A DNA stretch of 64,000 nt from Acidobacteria bacterium AB60 (GCA_008682415.1 VANK01000016.1:1-64000), one strand, 5' to 3'. Numbered from the stretch's first letter, positions 36,365-45,612 are shown. Made by a program: numbers and translations. Notes: a model not told the origin generated them from the letters alone.

Positions 36365-37405
36365 ATGAAGTTAGGCGAGCTGGCAAGTCGGCTGGGTGCG
36401 GAGCTGCGCGGCGATCCCGCCGTGGAAGTTACAGGTGTGAAAGGGATTGAGATCGCGGGTCCCACCGAAATCACCTTCGTTGCCAATCCCCGCTACTCGG
36501 CACTGGCCCGAACTACGAAAGCCGCGGCCGTTCTGGTTGAGCCCGAGTTCCCTGAGATCGACAGGCCCACTCTGCGCCTGAAGAACCCCTATCTCGCGTT
36601 CTCCCGGGCGTTGGGCCTCTTCTACCAGCCACCGCTGTATCCTCCAGGGATCCACGAGACCGCGGTCATTGACCTGAGTGCGCAAATCGGCGAGGGTGCC
36701 CACATCGGGGCGTACGTGGTCATCGGCGCCGGGGTCCGGCTTGGGCCCCACGCCACACTTCTGCCCCACGTTGTGCTCTATCCGGGCGTTCAGGCCGGGA
36801 GCCACCTCTTCGCCCACGCCCATGCCGTCGTCCGTGAGGGTTGCGTCCTCGGCGACCATGTCACCCTGGAAAATGGCGCCATCGTCGGAGCCGATGGCTT
36901 TGGGTTTGCCAAGAACGAGGCGGGCCACTGGGAGAAGATCCCCCAATCGGGCCCCGTGCGGCTTGGCGACCGTGTCGACGTTCAGGCCAATGCCTGCATC
37001 GATCGCGCCACCGTAGGAGCCACGGAGATCGGATCCGGCGCCAAGATCGACAACCTCGTCCAGGTGGGGCACGGCTCCCGCGTCGGCGAGAACACCCTGC
37101 TCTGCGCCCAGGCAGGACTGGCCGGCTCTTCCGTCGTGGGCGACAACGCCATCCTCGCAGGACAGGCCGGCGTCGCCGGCCATTGCGAACTCGGCGATGG
37201 CGTCATCCTCACCGCGCAGTCGGGGGTCTCGCACGATGTTCCCGCAGGCAAGATGCTCTCCGGCTCGCCGGCCTTCGACAACCGCATCTGGCTGCGAGCC
37301 GTTACCATCTTTCAGCGTCTCCCCGAGTTGCTCAAGCGCCTTGACCGGCTGGAGAAGCGGGTTCAGGCCAGCCCCGAGCCGGACGGAAAGGTCGCCCAGG
37401 AATGA
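36365..37405 (+). CDS. lpxD: UDP-3-O-acylglucosamine N-acyltransferase LpxD
   Basis: Adds the second hydroxyacyl chain to UDP-3-O-acylglucosamine in lipid A synthesis. The 346-residue protein has the N-terminal uridine-binding domain (GELASRLGAELRGD, ITFVANPRYSALARTTKAAAVLV), then a left-handed hexapeptide-repeat helix. The catalytic His is in LVQVGHGSRVG. DRATVGATEIGSG and QAGLAGSSVVGD are further family motifs. A C-terminal helix (RLPELLKRLDRLEKRV) follows. This marks the organism as an LPS-making diderm. The last codons overlap the next gene by ATGA. No other lpx gene is adjacent. Confidence 0.97.
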   Translation: MKLGELASRLGAELRGDPAVEVTGVKGIEIAGPTEITFVANPRYSALARTTKAAAVLVEPEFPEIDRPTLRLKNPYLAFSRALGLFYQPPLYPPGIHETAVIDLSAQIGEGAHIGAYVVIGAGVRLGPHATLLPHVVLYPGVQAGSHLFAHAHAVVREGCVLGDHVTLENGAIVGADGFGFAKNEAGHWEKIPQSGPVRLGDRVDVQANACIDRATVGATEIGSGAKIDNLVQVGHGSRVGENTLLCAQAGLAGSSVVGDNAILAGQAGVAGHCELGDGVILTAQSGVSHDVPAGKMLSGSPAFDNRIWLRAVTIFQRLPELLKRLDRLEKRVQASPEPDGKVAQE

Positions 37406-37800
37406 AACGCTCAATCAAGATCGTCACGGGCATCGCGGCCGCTCTCTGGTTGGCCGGACCCATCGGATGCCATTCCTATCACGTCGACATGACCGTGGAG
37501 AATCGCACTGGCGGCCCGATCCGCCTGCTCGAAGTGGATTACCCCAGCGCCAGCTTTGGCGCCGACAGCCTGGATGCCGGGGCGGTGATGCACTACCGCA
37601 TCCAGCTCTCAGCCAACGGCACGCTCAAGGTGCAGTACACCACGCCGGACAATCACCAGGTGCAGATACAAGGTCCAGCCGTCACCCAGGGGCAGGAGGG
37701 CAAGCTCGCCATCATCCTCCAGCCCAGCGGCAAGGCCGACTTCAATCCCGAGCTCAAGCCCATCTCCATCCCCCAGAGCGGTAAAGGTCCTGAGCAATAG
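37402..37800 (+). CDS. Small exported protein, possible lipoprotein
   Basis: 132 residues, start overlapping the lpxD stop by ATGA, so it is translated with lpxD. A signal sequence (IKIVTGIAAALWLAG) is followed by PIGC at residue 23; the lipobox is imperfect since Pro sits at -3, but a lipid-anchored form is plausible. The mature part resembles a single immunoglobulin-like beta sandwich (VDMTVENRTGGPIRLLEVDYP, GTLKVQYTTPDNHQVQ). I do not recognise a named family. The coupling with lpxD suggests an envelope role. Confidence 0.7.
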   Translation: MKRSIKIVTGIAAALWLAGPIGCHSYHVDMTVENRTGGPIRLLEVDYPSASFGADSLDAGAVMHYRIQLSANGTLKVQYTTPDNHQVQIQGPAVTQGQEGKLAIILQPSGKADFNPELKPISIPQSGKGPEQ

Positions 37801-37844
37801 ATACACCGGGCACCCAAAGCACGACTCCAGAAGAGGTGCCTGAA

Positions 37845-39407
37845 ATGCTGCCGTTACAATCCCTCCGTAGGATCCGAACGGATATGCGGCGGCAACTCCT
37901 GAGATACCTCCTCCTCGCGCTGTTTGTAGGCGGTCCGGCCGCCCTTACCGCCCTCGATCCGAACTCCCCGGCTCCCGACAGAATTCCCTTTCAACCCTTG
38001 CCGCGCATCCAGGTCCACCCCGGCGGCCATTTCTTGCAGACCCAAGACGGTCGCCCGTTTTTCTGGCTCGGCGACACCGCTTGGGAACTCATTCACCACA
38101 CCACCCGCGAGGAGTGCAGCTACTACCTCAAGACCCGCGCCGAGCAGGGCTTCACGGTCATCCAGACCGTGGTGCTCTCGGAGTTCGATGGCGTTACCAA
38201 GCCAAGCGCGCTCGGCGAGTATCCCCTGATCGACCAGGATCCCTCCCGTCCCAATCCAAAGTACTTTGACCGCGTGGTGGAGATCGTCGACGAAGCCGCC
38301 TCCCGCGGACTCTATGTGGCGCTCGTCCCGGTCTGGGGCGACAAGCTGACCGCTCCCTGGGGCGCTGGCCCGCGGCTCTTCACCACGCAGAATCTGCCCG
38401 TCGCCCGTGAGTTCGCGCGCTCCCTGGCGGATCGGCTGAAGGACCGCACGAACCTCCTCTGGATCTTGGGCGGCGACCGGCCGGCCCGCCTCGAGGGGAT
38501 GCACAACGACTACCTCAAGCAGATGGCGCAATCGGCAGGGTTCCGTCCCGACCAGGATTGGACTCCGATCTGGCGGGAGCTCGCGCGCGGGCTCGAAGAC
38601 GGGCTGGGCCGCAAACCGGTCATCGTCTATCACCCGCAGGGGGGCCCGGAGTCCTCCTCCGTATTCCTTCACCACGAAGATTGGCTCTCACTCAATGGCA
38701 TGCAGAGCGGTCACGGCGGCGGACATGACGTTCCGGTTTGGAATTGGATTGCGCGCGACTACTCCATGACGCCCGCCAAGCCGACCCTTGATCTGGAGCC
38801 GAACTACGAGGATCACCCTTACAATCCCTGGCCGGAATGGGATCCCTCCACTGGCTACTTTCGCGACCACGACGTGCGCAAGCAGGTCTACCGTTCCGTC
38901 TTCGCTGGAGCGTGCGGCGTCACCTACGGCCATCACGCCGTGTGGGGCTTCGTTGGGAAGAGCAACCCGGTCATCAACCATGCCGATCGGGATTGGATCG
39001 ATGGTCTGCAGCGTCCCGCAGGCCGGCAGATGCATTACCTGCGCGCACTGATGGAGTCTCGTCCGTACTTCACCCGCATCCCGGATCAAAGTCTCATTGC
39101 CTCCGATCCTGGAGAGGGCGGAAACCACCTCCAGGCGACGCGGAATCGCGAAGGCACCTACGCCTTCGTCTACTTCCCCACCAGCGATCTCACCGCCAGA
39201 ATCGATCTGAGCAAGCTGACGGGGAAGACCATCCGCGCCTGGTGGTATGACCCGCGCACCGGTGTCGGAGCCCCGATCGCCGTCGATGGCAAAAGTTCGA
39301 ACCAGTCCTTCACCTCGCCGCCATACGGGCCGGACTGGGTTCTTGTCCTGGATGATGCCGGCAGGCACTATCCTCCTCCCGGCCTCGAGCCCTGGCTGGA
39401 GCAGTGA
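37845..39407 (+). CDS. Secreted DUF4038 glycoside hydrolase (GH140/apiosidase-like)
   Basis: ATG at 37845 has AAGAGG 8 bases upstream. After a signal segment (RRQLLRYLLLALFVGGPAAL) the ~520-residue protein shows DUF4038: FFWLGDTAWELIHH, YYLKTRAEQGFTVIQTVVLSEFDG as first strands, then LLWILGGDRPA and SLNGMQSGHG, with PTLDLEPNYED holding likely catalytic acids. The C-terminal ~90 residues match the putative collagen-binding domain usual behind DUF4038. Such enzymes include GH140 apiosidases that trim plant rhamnogalacturonan II side chains. A substrate is not proved here. Confidence 0.86.
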   Translation: MLPLQSLRRIRTDMRRQLLRYLLLALFVGGPAALTALDPNSPAPDRIPFQPLPRIQVHPGGHFLQTQDGRPFFWLGDTAWELIHHTTREECSYYLKTRAEQGFTVIQTVVLSEFDGVTKPSALGEYPLIDQDPSRPNPKYFDRVVEIVDEAASRGLYVALVPVWGDKLTAPWGAGPRLFTTQNLPVAREFARSLADRLKDRTNLLWILGGDRPARLEGMHNDYLKQMAQSAGFRPDQDWTPIWRELARGLEDGLGRKPVIVYHPQGGPESSSVFLHHEDWLSLNGMQSGHGGGHDVPVWNWIARDYSMTPAKPTLDLEPNYEDHPYNPWPEWDPSTGYFRDHDVRKQVYRSVFAGACGVTYGHHAVWGFVGKSNPVINHADRDWIDGLQRPAGRQMHYLRALMESRPYFTRIPDQSLIASDPGEGGNHLQATRNREGTYAFVYFPTSDLTARIDLSKLTGKTIRAWWYDPRTGVGAPIAVDGKSSNQSFTSPPYGPDWVLVLDDAGRHYPPPGLEPWLEQ

Positions 39408-39428
39408 CGCGAACCGACCAAAAGCAAA

Positions 39429-39455
39429 GGCCGCATCGCGATTCGCGATGCGGCC
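39429..39455. terminator. Perfect 12-bp hairpin between convergent genes
   Basis: GGCCGCATCGCG-ATT-CGCGATGCGGCC is a perfect hairpin between the DUF4038 gene and the convergent gene at 39493. The T-run is weak on both sides (CTCTCTGTT on plus, TTTGCTTT on minus), so it may act as a bidirectional terminator or mRNA end protector. Confidence 0.7.
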
Positions 39456-39492
39456 CTCTCTGTTCCTGCTTCCGGCGGCCTGCTTCCGGTCT

Positions 39493-40458
39493 CTATCGCA
39501 CCACGCTCTGGAAGAGCGGCGAGCGCAGCAGGCTGGCAAAGTCGGAGTCCGACGCAGCAAAGTGGATCAGCAGCTTGCCCGAGCTGGAGCTGACATCCGT
39601 ATCCGCCAACGCGGCTTTCTCTGAATCCGAGCCGCTCAACTTGCGCACCACTACGGCTGCATTCAGCAGCGACGAAACCGTCGCCGCCGCAAACGCGTCC
39701 CCTGTGGTGATAGTGAGGTCAAACTTCACGCCGTGCTGAAAGTCCATGCCGTACCAGGACACCAGCATCCGCTTCCGCACCGACTCGAAGTCCGCCAGCG
39801 ACCCGGCCTCGCCGAGCAGCTGCTTCATCATCGTCTGCGTTCCCTTCTGGTCAAGAATGCTCCACAGCGGCTCAGAGTCCACCGAACGCATCGCGTCCAT
39901 CATCGTGGAGTTGGTCAGCATGCTGGAGACGTCGCCATCCCGCGCCTCGAGCGAGGATTTGATCGCATCCAGGCCGCCGAAGACCATCGTCGACTGGTCG
40001 ATGAAGCAGAGCATCATGCCGGTCTTGGTCATCGGATAGATCCGGTTGGTCCCGACCACCGTGGGCTTCACGGCCTTCTTCTTGAAGTTCGCGACGATGT
40101 CCTGCACCGGGAACTGCCCCTGCGCAATCCCCAAGGTCACCACCTCTTCGTTCTCCTGCTTGGGACGGAAGAGCGCAAAGGCAAGCTGGTCGACGTCGTG
40201 ATTGTCGTTCAGGCCGGAGCGGCGCAGCGCCTCGTCGAACTGCTTCAACTCCGGCGGCATCACACGATCCCGCAGATCCATCGCTGTCTGCGAGTTCTGC
40301 ATGGCGCGATAATCGATCACCACCAGCTGTTGCACATCGCGAGGAATCGCGGAACGGGCATCGGTGGAAAGCTGCGAAGCGTAGGCTGTAATTCCGGACG
40401 CTGCAATCAAGGCGCCCACAAAGACGGAAACTTTAAACGTGCGGGTGTTCCTGTACAA
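39493..40458 (-). CDS. Secreted protein of unknown function, 321 residues
   Basis: TTG at 40458 follows GGAGG by 7 bases and gives a signal peptide (FKVSVFVGALIAASGITAYA). The mature part begins with STDARSAIPRDVQQLVVIDYRAM, typical of a family of acidobacterial exported proteins of unknown function. Strand-rich blocks include DQLAFALFRP, VVTLGIAQGQFPVQDIV, MLCFIDQSTMVFGGLDAIKSSLEARDG and VSWYGMDFQHGVKFDLTITT. No catalytic motif is obvious. It ends with HFAASDSDFASLLRSPLF. Probably monocistronic. Confidence 0.75.
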   Translation of the reverse strand: MYRNTRTFKVSVFVGALIAASGITAYASQLSTDARSAIPRDVQQLVVIDYRAMQNSQTAMDLRDRVMPPELKQFDEALRRSGLNDNHDVDQLAFALFRPKQENEEVVTLGIAQGQFPVQDIVANFKKKAVKPTVVGTNRIYPMTKTGMMLCFIDQSTMVFGGLDAIKSSLEARDGDVSSMLTNSTMMDAMRSVDSEPLWSILDQKGTQTMMKQLLGEAGSLADFESVRKRMLVSWYGMDFQHGVKFDLTITTGDAFAAATVSSLLNAAVVVRKLSGSDSEKAALADTDVSSSSGKLLIHFAASDSDFASLLRSPLFQSVVR

Positions 40459-40580
40459 ATCTCTTCCTCCGGGAGGGCGCTGCGAGGCGATTAAGGCAGA
40501 TAGACCCAATGGTCATACGCACTCCCTTCCCAACATTCTACCTTCTAACCAATTCGACGCGGATCACGCGGCCGTGTCAC

Positions 40581-41510
40581 TCATCCTCGCGACGGCCACG
40601 CCATGGGACTGGCAAGCCGGCCTTCCAGGATCTTGGTTGCCGGATCGAACTGTCCTAACTGACGCATCCACTCGGCTTCCCGCTCGCAGGCAGCCTCCGG
40701 AATCAGACCGATGACCTCCCCTTCGACCGGCGCCGTCTTGTGCCGCTGCGCCAGGCGGGAGACCTTCTCGTACACCTGCGACAGAGACGTGGCGTGGAAG
40801 TCCGTGATGTTCATGGAGAGCTGGGCGCGCCCGTGCGCCACCACTCCCATCGCCTTGACACCCTTCAGACCGCCGCCCGCCGCCCGTATCTCCTTGGCGA
40901 TTGCGCGGGCCACCGCCACGTCCGTCGAATCGAGATAGATGTTGTAGGCCACCAGAAACTTACGCGCCCCCACGGCGCAGGCGCCCGCCGTAGGATGCAG
41001 GCCCGGACCGCCCACATCCGGACGCCGCGAGGCATCCTTCCGCGCAGATTCCCGCAACCCCTCGAACTGCCCGCGCCGCACATCTTCGAGATTGGCCCGG
41101 TCCGGTCGCGCCGCCGCTGCCTCGTAGAAGTACACCGGCACCCCAAACCGCCGCCAGATCTCGTTGCCCGCCTGCCGGGCAAGCAGCGCGCACTGCTCCA
41201 GCTTGATCCCGGAGATCGGCACGAACGGAATCACATCGGCCGCGCCGATCCGCGGATGCACGCCCTGCTGCACCGTCAGATCGATCAGCTCCGCGGCCTT
41301 GCCTGCCCCACGCACCGCCGACTCCACCACCGCCGCCGGATCGCCCGCCACCGTCACCACCGAACGGTTATGATCCGCGTCCATCGACCAGTCCAGCAGA
41401 TGCACCCCCTCCACGCACATGGCGGCGACGATCGCCTCCACCTTGCGCGCGTCCACGCCCTCTGAAAAATTGGGCACGCATTCGACGATGGGAGTGGTCA
41501 CTGGATTCAT
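40581..41510 (-). CDS. Glutamate formimidoyltransferase
   Basis: Transfers the formimino group from formiminoglutamate to tetrahydrofolate in histidine degradation. The 309-residue protein matches the formiminotransferase part of FtcD: IVECVPNFSEGVDARKVEAI, DADHNRSVVTVAG, GVHPRIGAADVIPFVPISG, and the late GVVAHGRAQLSMNITDFHATSL. The substrate-binding His and Asp residues in these stretches are present. Only the transferase domain is encoded; the cyclodeaminase domain is missing, as in many bacteria where it is separate or replaced. No hut gene is adjacent. Confidence 0.94.
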   Translation of the reverse strand: MNPVTTPIVECVPNFSEGVDARKVEAIVAAMCVEGVHLLDWSMDADHNRSVVTVAGDPAAVVESAVRGAGKAAELIDLTVQQGVHPRIGAADVIPFVPISGIKLEQCALLARQAGNEIWRRFGVPVYFYEAAAARPDRANLEDVRRGQFEGLRESARKDASRRPDVGGPGLHPTAGACAVGARKFLVAYNIYLDSTDVAVARAIAKEIRAAGGGLKGVKAMGVVAHGRAQLSMNITDFHATSLSQVYEKVSRLAQRHKTAPVEGEVIGLIPEAACEREAEWMRQLGQFDPATKILEGRLASPMAWPSRG

Positions 41511-41522
41511 GTCCCGGTCAAG

Positions 41523-41580
41523 CCGTTCACTTCTTCACTTCTTCACTTCTTCGCTCGTTCGCTTCTTCACCGCTTCACTC
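41523..41580. repeat. CACTTCTT-type microsatellite
   Basis: Degenerate run of TTCACTTCTTCACTTC units in the spacer before the formimidoyltransferase. Similar runs occur near 48541-48574, 53828-53862, 53968-54050 and 55411-55446. Confidence 0.8.
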
Positions 41581-42337
41581 ACTTCCAAACCGTATACCCC
41601 ACCTGAATCTGGATGCTCGCATTCACGCCGGGGTTATGATCGCCCAGCGACGCCGACGAGATATGCACCGCATTCACGCCCAGATCGATGGACCGGCGCG
41701 AGCGCAAAAAATAGTGAATGCCAACGCCTCCCTGTGGCGAAAAATTCCACACCGAGGTCGCCCCCGGCGTTCCGTGCGGAATCAACACGTCCGGCGGAAA
41801 CTTGTGCGTGGTGTAGATCAGCCCGCCGGCGCCCTGGAACCACGGCTGCACCCGCTTCGATTTCGTTAGAAAGTTCCAGCGCAGAATCACCGGGGTCAGA
41901 CTCACGCCGTAATACGTTCCACCGCCCACCCGGGCAATATACGTCGCGCCCTTGTATTTGAACGTCTGCAAGTGCGGAGCCGGTGTAAAAGCCAGCCAGA
42001 GCGGCATGATGTTGCCGGCAAGCTGGAGTTGCCCGCTGAGGAATCCCGGCCCCGGCTTCAGCACCGGCGTCAGCGTCTTCCCTACCTCCACCCCGCCCCA
42101 CAGAAAGTTGAAATCGGAGCGGTCGCCCACGCCCTTGCCCCAGTTCAGAAACGGGGCAATCTCCCAGGAACGTGCGTTGCGTACTTCCGCAACCGGCGAC
42201 TCCGCGGGTTCATCGACTGCTGCCGCCCCAGCCTCGCCCTGCGGGTATGCCATCAAGGAAGAGTTGCGAACGCTTTGCGCGAAGACCACTGCCGGGGCAG
42301 ACACGAGGAGCAGCAAGCAAGCCAGCTTACGAATCAA
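41579..42337 (-). CDS. Acyloxyacyl hydrolase / PagL-like lipid A 3-O-deacylase
   Basis: A 252-residue exported protein with signal peptide (IRKLACLLLLVSAPAVVFAQ). The C-terminal half has the PagL-type outer-membrane barrel: SWEIAPFLNWGKGVG, NFLWGGVEVGKTL, LTPVILRWNF, VWNFSPQGGVGIHYF and AVHISSASLGDHNPGVN, ending in YTVWK. The His and Ser of the catalytic motif are in VHISS; PagL has HxSN, so one position differs. The third acid is not clearly placed. These enzymes remove the 3-O-acyl chain from lipid A and alter outer-membrane immune and barrier properties. Confidence 0.7.
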   Translation of the reverse strand: MIRKLACLLLLVSAPAVVFAQSVRNSSLMAYPQGEAGAAAVDEPAESPVAEVRNARSWEIAPFLNWGKGVGDRSDFNFLWGGVEVGKTLTPVLKPGPGFLSGQLQLAGNIMPLWLAFTPAPHLQTFKYKGATYIARVGGGTYYGVSLTPVILRWNFLTKSKRVQPWFQGAGGLIYTTHKFPPDVLIPHGTPGATSVWNFSPQGGVGIHYFLRSRRSIDLGVNAVHISSASLGDHNPGVNASIQIQVGYTVWK

Positions 42338-42394
42338 AGAGTTTTCCCCTGTGCAAAACAGAAGGTTAAAAGCTCACACCTCAAGATTCCATAG

Positions 42395-42421
42395 AAAAGG
42401 CCGCCGAGATTGGCGGCCCTT
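42395..42421 (-). terminator. Terminator after yebC
   Basis: On the minus strand AAGGGCCGCC-AATCTC-GGCGGCC ends in TTTTCT. It lies 24 bases after the yebC stop, a standard intrinsic terminator before the PagL-like gene on the same strand. Confidence 0.88.
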
Positions 42422-42444
42422 GGATTTCGTCTGCGGAACCCGCC

Positions 42445-43194
42445 TCAGCCGGCCACCTGCTCCATCTGCTCGGCCGTCATGTCGAAGTTGGAGTAGACGT
42501 TCTGCGTGTCGTCGAAGTCTTCAAGCGCCTCCAGCAGGCGCATCATCTGCTTCGCGGCAACATCCTCCAGCTGCGTATAAGTGGACGCGATCATCGTGAC
42601 TTCGCTGTTCTCCACCGGGATCTTGGCGTCCTTCACCGCATTCAGCACGGTCTCGTAGCTCGCTGGATCGGTGATGATCTCCCAGGTATCGCCTTCGTCG
42701 TTCAGATCCTCGCCGCCCGCCTCCAGAACGATCCCCATGAGCTGATCCTCTGAGGCCGCGCCCTTGGCAACCGCGATCACGCCCTTCTTCGAGAACATGT
42801 GCATCACCGAGCCGGTCGATCCAAGGTTGCCGCCATTCTTCGAGAAGCAATGCCGGATCTCGCTTACGGTTCGGTTGCGATTGTCGGTCGTTACGTCCAC
42901 GATGACCGCCACGCCGCCAGGCCCGTAGCCCTCGAACGTGATCTCCTCGTAGCTCACGCCTTCCAGTTCGCCCGTGCCCCGCTGGATCGCCTTCTTGATG
43001 TTGTCGCCAGGCATGTTCTCGGCCTTGGCCGCCAGAATCGCCGTCCGCAGCCGCGGATTCCCGTCGGGATCGCCGCCGCCCGCCTTCGCGGCAATGGTGA
43101 TTTCCTTGATCAGGCGGGTGAATATCTTGCCGCGCTTCGCGTCCAGCGCGCCCTTCTTGTGCTTGATTGTGGCCCATTTCGAATGGCCGGACAT
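42445..43194 (-). CDS. yebC: YebC/PmpR family protein (TACO1-like translation or transcription factor)
   Basis: ATG at 43194 has AGAGG 5-6 bases upstream. The 249-residue protein opens with the hallmark SGHSKWATIKHKKGALDAKRGK and continues with FTRLIKEI, NMPGDNIKKAIQRG, YEEITFEGYGPGGVA, NRTVSEIRHCFSKNGGNLG and FSKKGVIAV. Family members were annotated as transcription regulators, and more recent work shows a role in easing ribosome stalling on proline stretches. Its own terminator suggests a single-gene unit. Confidence 0.96.
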   Translation of the reverse strand: MSGHSKWATIKHKKGALDAKRGKIFTRLIKEITIAAKAGGGDPDGNPRLRTAILAAKAENMPGDNIKKAIQRGTGELEGVSYEEITFEGYGPGGVAVIVDVTTDNRNRTVSEIRHCFSKNGGNLGSTGSVMHMFSKKGVIAVAKGAASEDQLMGIVLEAGGEDLNDEGDTWEIITDPASYETVLNAVKDAKIPVENSEVTMIASTYTQLEDVAAKQMMRLLEALEDFDDTQNVYSNFDMTAEQMEQVAG

Positions 43195-43493
43195 GGGAAC
43201 CTCTGAATCGTCGTGAAATGCCGGTGCGCCAAGCGGTTCCGACCGCTTCACCGCGCCCCGCCCCTGCGAGTATATCACCGGGATGATTGGCTCTACCCCC
43301 TCCCGCCGCCTGGCCCACGCGCGAATTTCCCCCTCCCTTCGTCTGCACTCCCGGCCCTTCGTCCAACACAACAAGATCGTCTTCCGCACGTCGTCCCCGC
43401 GACATTCCAACCCCGCCAATCGTATAAACAAAGACAACGGCCCCCTATTCTCTGGCTTTTCGGATTTCCTTCGTACGCGCACCAGGAGCCCCC

Positions 43494-44300
43494 GTGAAGT
43501 CTCTCCTTTTTGCTCTTGTCCTTGCCTCCTTCGCCTGTTCGCCCGCCCTCGCCCAGGGAAACTACGAGATCCAGGTCTACGGCTCGGAGACCATGCGCCC
43601 CCACAGCACCATGGTCGAACTCCACTCCAACTTCACCGCGCAGGGGGCGCGCCATCCTCCCAACGGCACCGCCCCCACTTACCACGCCGAGCACGAGACC
43701 ATTGAGATCACCCAGGGACTCACCGACTGGTCCGAGCTCGGCTTCTACCTCTTCACCTCCGAGCAGAGCGGTCTGGGCACCCAATGGGTCGGCGACCACA
43801 TCCGCCCCCGCGTCCGCGTCCCCGACTCCTGGCGATGGCCGGTCGGCGTCAGCCTTTCTATGGAGGCCGGCTACCAGCGCGCCAAATTTTCGCCCGACAC
43901 CTGGACTTGGGAGATCCGCCCCATCGTCGATCGCCAAAAGGGCCGCTTCTACTGGGCCATCAACCCCGCCCTCGAGCGCACCTGGCACGGCCCCGACGTC
44001 AACCTCGGCCTCGACTTCGCCCCCAACGTCAAGGTGAGCTGGGATTTCACCCGCAAATTCACCGCCGGACTGGAGTACTACGCCGACTACGGAAGCCTGC
44101 GCGACATCGCCTCCCTGCACGACCAGCAGCAGCAGATCTTCCCCGCCGTCGACCTCAACCTCTCTCCCGACTGGGAGATCAACTTCGGCGTCGGCATCGG
44201 ACCCACGGCCGCCACCGATCACTGGATCATCAAGGGAATCCTCGGGCGCCGTTTCAACTGGGGCCACGGCGAACCCCACCCGAAGGCCAGCCAACCTTGA
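43494..44300 (+). CDS. Exported beta-barrel-like protein of unknown function
   Basis: GTG at 43494 begins a signal peptide (KSLLFALVLASFACSPALAQ) preceded by AGGAG. The 268-residue protein has alternating strands of outer-membrane-barrel type: NYEIQVYGSETM, STMVELHSNFTAQG, HETIEITQGLTDWSELGFYL, FYWAINPALERTW, PNVKVSWDFTRKFTAGLEYYADYG. The fold resembles channels of the carbohydrate- or lipid-sensing MipA/transporter type found with acidobacterial envelope genes, but no family is clear. The next gene starts 16 bases later, perhaps the same operon. Confidence 0.7.
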   Translation: MKSLLFALVLASFACSPALAQGNYEIQVYGSETMRPHSTMVELHSNFTAQGARHPPNGTAPTYHAEHETIEITQGLTDWSELGFYLFTSEQSGLGTQWVGDHIRPRVRVPDSWRWPVGVSLSMEAGYQRAKFSPDTWTWEIRPIVDRQKGRFYWAINPALERTWHGPDVNLGLDFAPNVKVSWDFTRKFTAGLEYYADYGSLRDIASLHDQQQQIFPAVDLNLSPDWEINFGVGIGPTAATDHWIIKGILGRRFNWGHGEPHPKASQP

Positions 44301-44316
44301 CCTTGCTGACACACCC

Positions 44317-45612
44317 ATGAGCAGGATCCTTTTCGCGACCATCGGCTCGCTCGGCGACCTGCACCCCTGCCTGGCCCTCGGTCTCGACCTCCAGCGCCGC
44401 GGGCACCACGTCACCATCGCCGCCACCCCGTGGTATCGCAAAAAGGTGGAGAGCCTCGGGATCGCATTCGCCCCAGTGCGTCCCGACTGGGACCCCACCA
44501 GCGGCGAGCTCATCGCGCAATGCGCCAACATCCGCCGCGGGCCCGAGATCCTCATCCGCAAGATGATCCTGCCCCACCTGCGCGACACCTACGCCGACCT
44601 GCTCATCGCGGCGCAACACGTCGACCTCATGATTGCCGGCGAGCTGGTGTACGCCGCGCCGCTGGTCGCCGAGAAGCTCCGGCTCCCCTGGGCATCGGCC
44701 ATCCTCTCGCCCTGCTCCTTCTTCTCCGCGCACGACCCGTCTCTGCTGGTCTCCGCGCCGGAGCTGCTCCTCCTCCGCAACTCGGGGCTTCGCGTGAATC
44801 GCGCCATCCTGCAACTGAGCCGCATCTTGACCGAGAGCTGGTGGACACCGATCCGCGCACTTCGCTGCGCGGAAGGGCTGAGCCCCGGCCGCAATCCCCT
44901 TCTCGAAGACAAGTTCGCCCTGCCGCTGGTTCTGGCGATGTTCTCCCCAAGCCTCGCAGCGTCACAACCCGACTGGCCTACCCAAACGGTGCAGACCGGC
45001 TTCGTCTTTTTCGACCGCCCGCTCGACCCCAGCCCGGAAAGCGAGAGAATCCTGCAGTTCCTGGCAGGCGGTGATCCGCCCGTCGTCTTTACCCAGGGAT
45101 CCACCGCCGTGCATCATCCCGGTGCCTTCTACCGCGTAAGCATCGACGCCGCACGCTCCATCGGCCGCCGTGCATTGTTGATTGGTGCGTCCCCACAGGA
45201 GATTCCCGCTGCCGCGGATGTTCTCGCCGTCCCCTACGCCTCATATGCGGAGATTTTCCCGCGGGCGGCCGCCATCGTTCACCAGGGAGGCGCAGGCACC
45301 ACCGGCCAGGCCATGCGCGCCGGCCGCCCCCAGCTCTTCGTCCCCTTTGGCTGGGACCAGCCCGATCACGCGGCGAGACTGGGCCGGCGCAACTGCGCTC
45401 TCACACTCGCCCGAGCCCGCTACACGCCCGAACGCGCGGCCCGCGCCCTGCGCACGCTCCTTGAAGATGCCGGCTTCCGCCAATCGGCAGCCGCGATCCA
45501 AAAAGAAATGCAGGCCGAAGAAGGTCTCTCCTCGGCCTGCAACGCAATCGAAACCTTGCTGCGCGAAGCGTCTGCCACACCAGACACAGAACGCCAAGCA
45601 GCTAAATGCTAA
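44317..45612 (+). CDS. UGT/GT1-family glycosyltransferase (macrolide-type)
   Basis: A 431-residue GT-B inverting glycosyltransferase. The acceptor domain opens ILFATIGSLGDLHPCLALGLDLQRRGHHVTIAA. The donor domain has TQGSTAVHHPGAFY and the signature HQGGAGTTGQAMRAGRPQLFVPFGWDQPDHAARL, which matches the UDP-sugar-binding HQGGxGTT/xPxxxDQ motif of MGT/UGT enzymes (erythromycin and flavonoid glycosylation family). It could glycosylate a lipid such as a sterol-like or carotenoid compound, but no substrate gene is nearby. Follows the barrel-like gene by 16 bases. Confidence 0.9.
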   Translation: MSRILFATIGSLGDLHPCLALGLDLQRRGHHVTIAATPWYRKKVESLGIAFAPVRPDWDPTSGELIAQCANIRRGPEILIRKMILPHLRDTYADLLIAAQHVDLMIAGELVYAAPLVAEKLRLPWASAILSPCSFFSAHDPSLLVSAPELLLLRNSGLRVNRAILQLSRILTESWWTPIRALRCAEGLSPGRNPLLEDKFALPLVLAMFSPSLAASQPDWPTQTVQTGFVFFDRPLDPSPESERILQFLAGGDPPVVFTQGSTAVHHPGAFYRVSIDAARSIGRRALLIGASPQEIPAAADVLAVPYASYAEIFPRAAAIVHQGGAGTTGQAMRAGRPQLFVPFGWDQPDHAARLGRRNCALTLARARYTPERAARALRTLLEDAGFRQSAAAIQKEMQAEEGLSSACNAIETLLREASATPDTERQAAKC

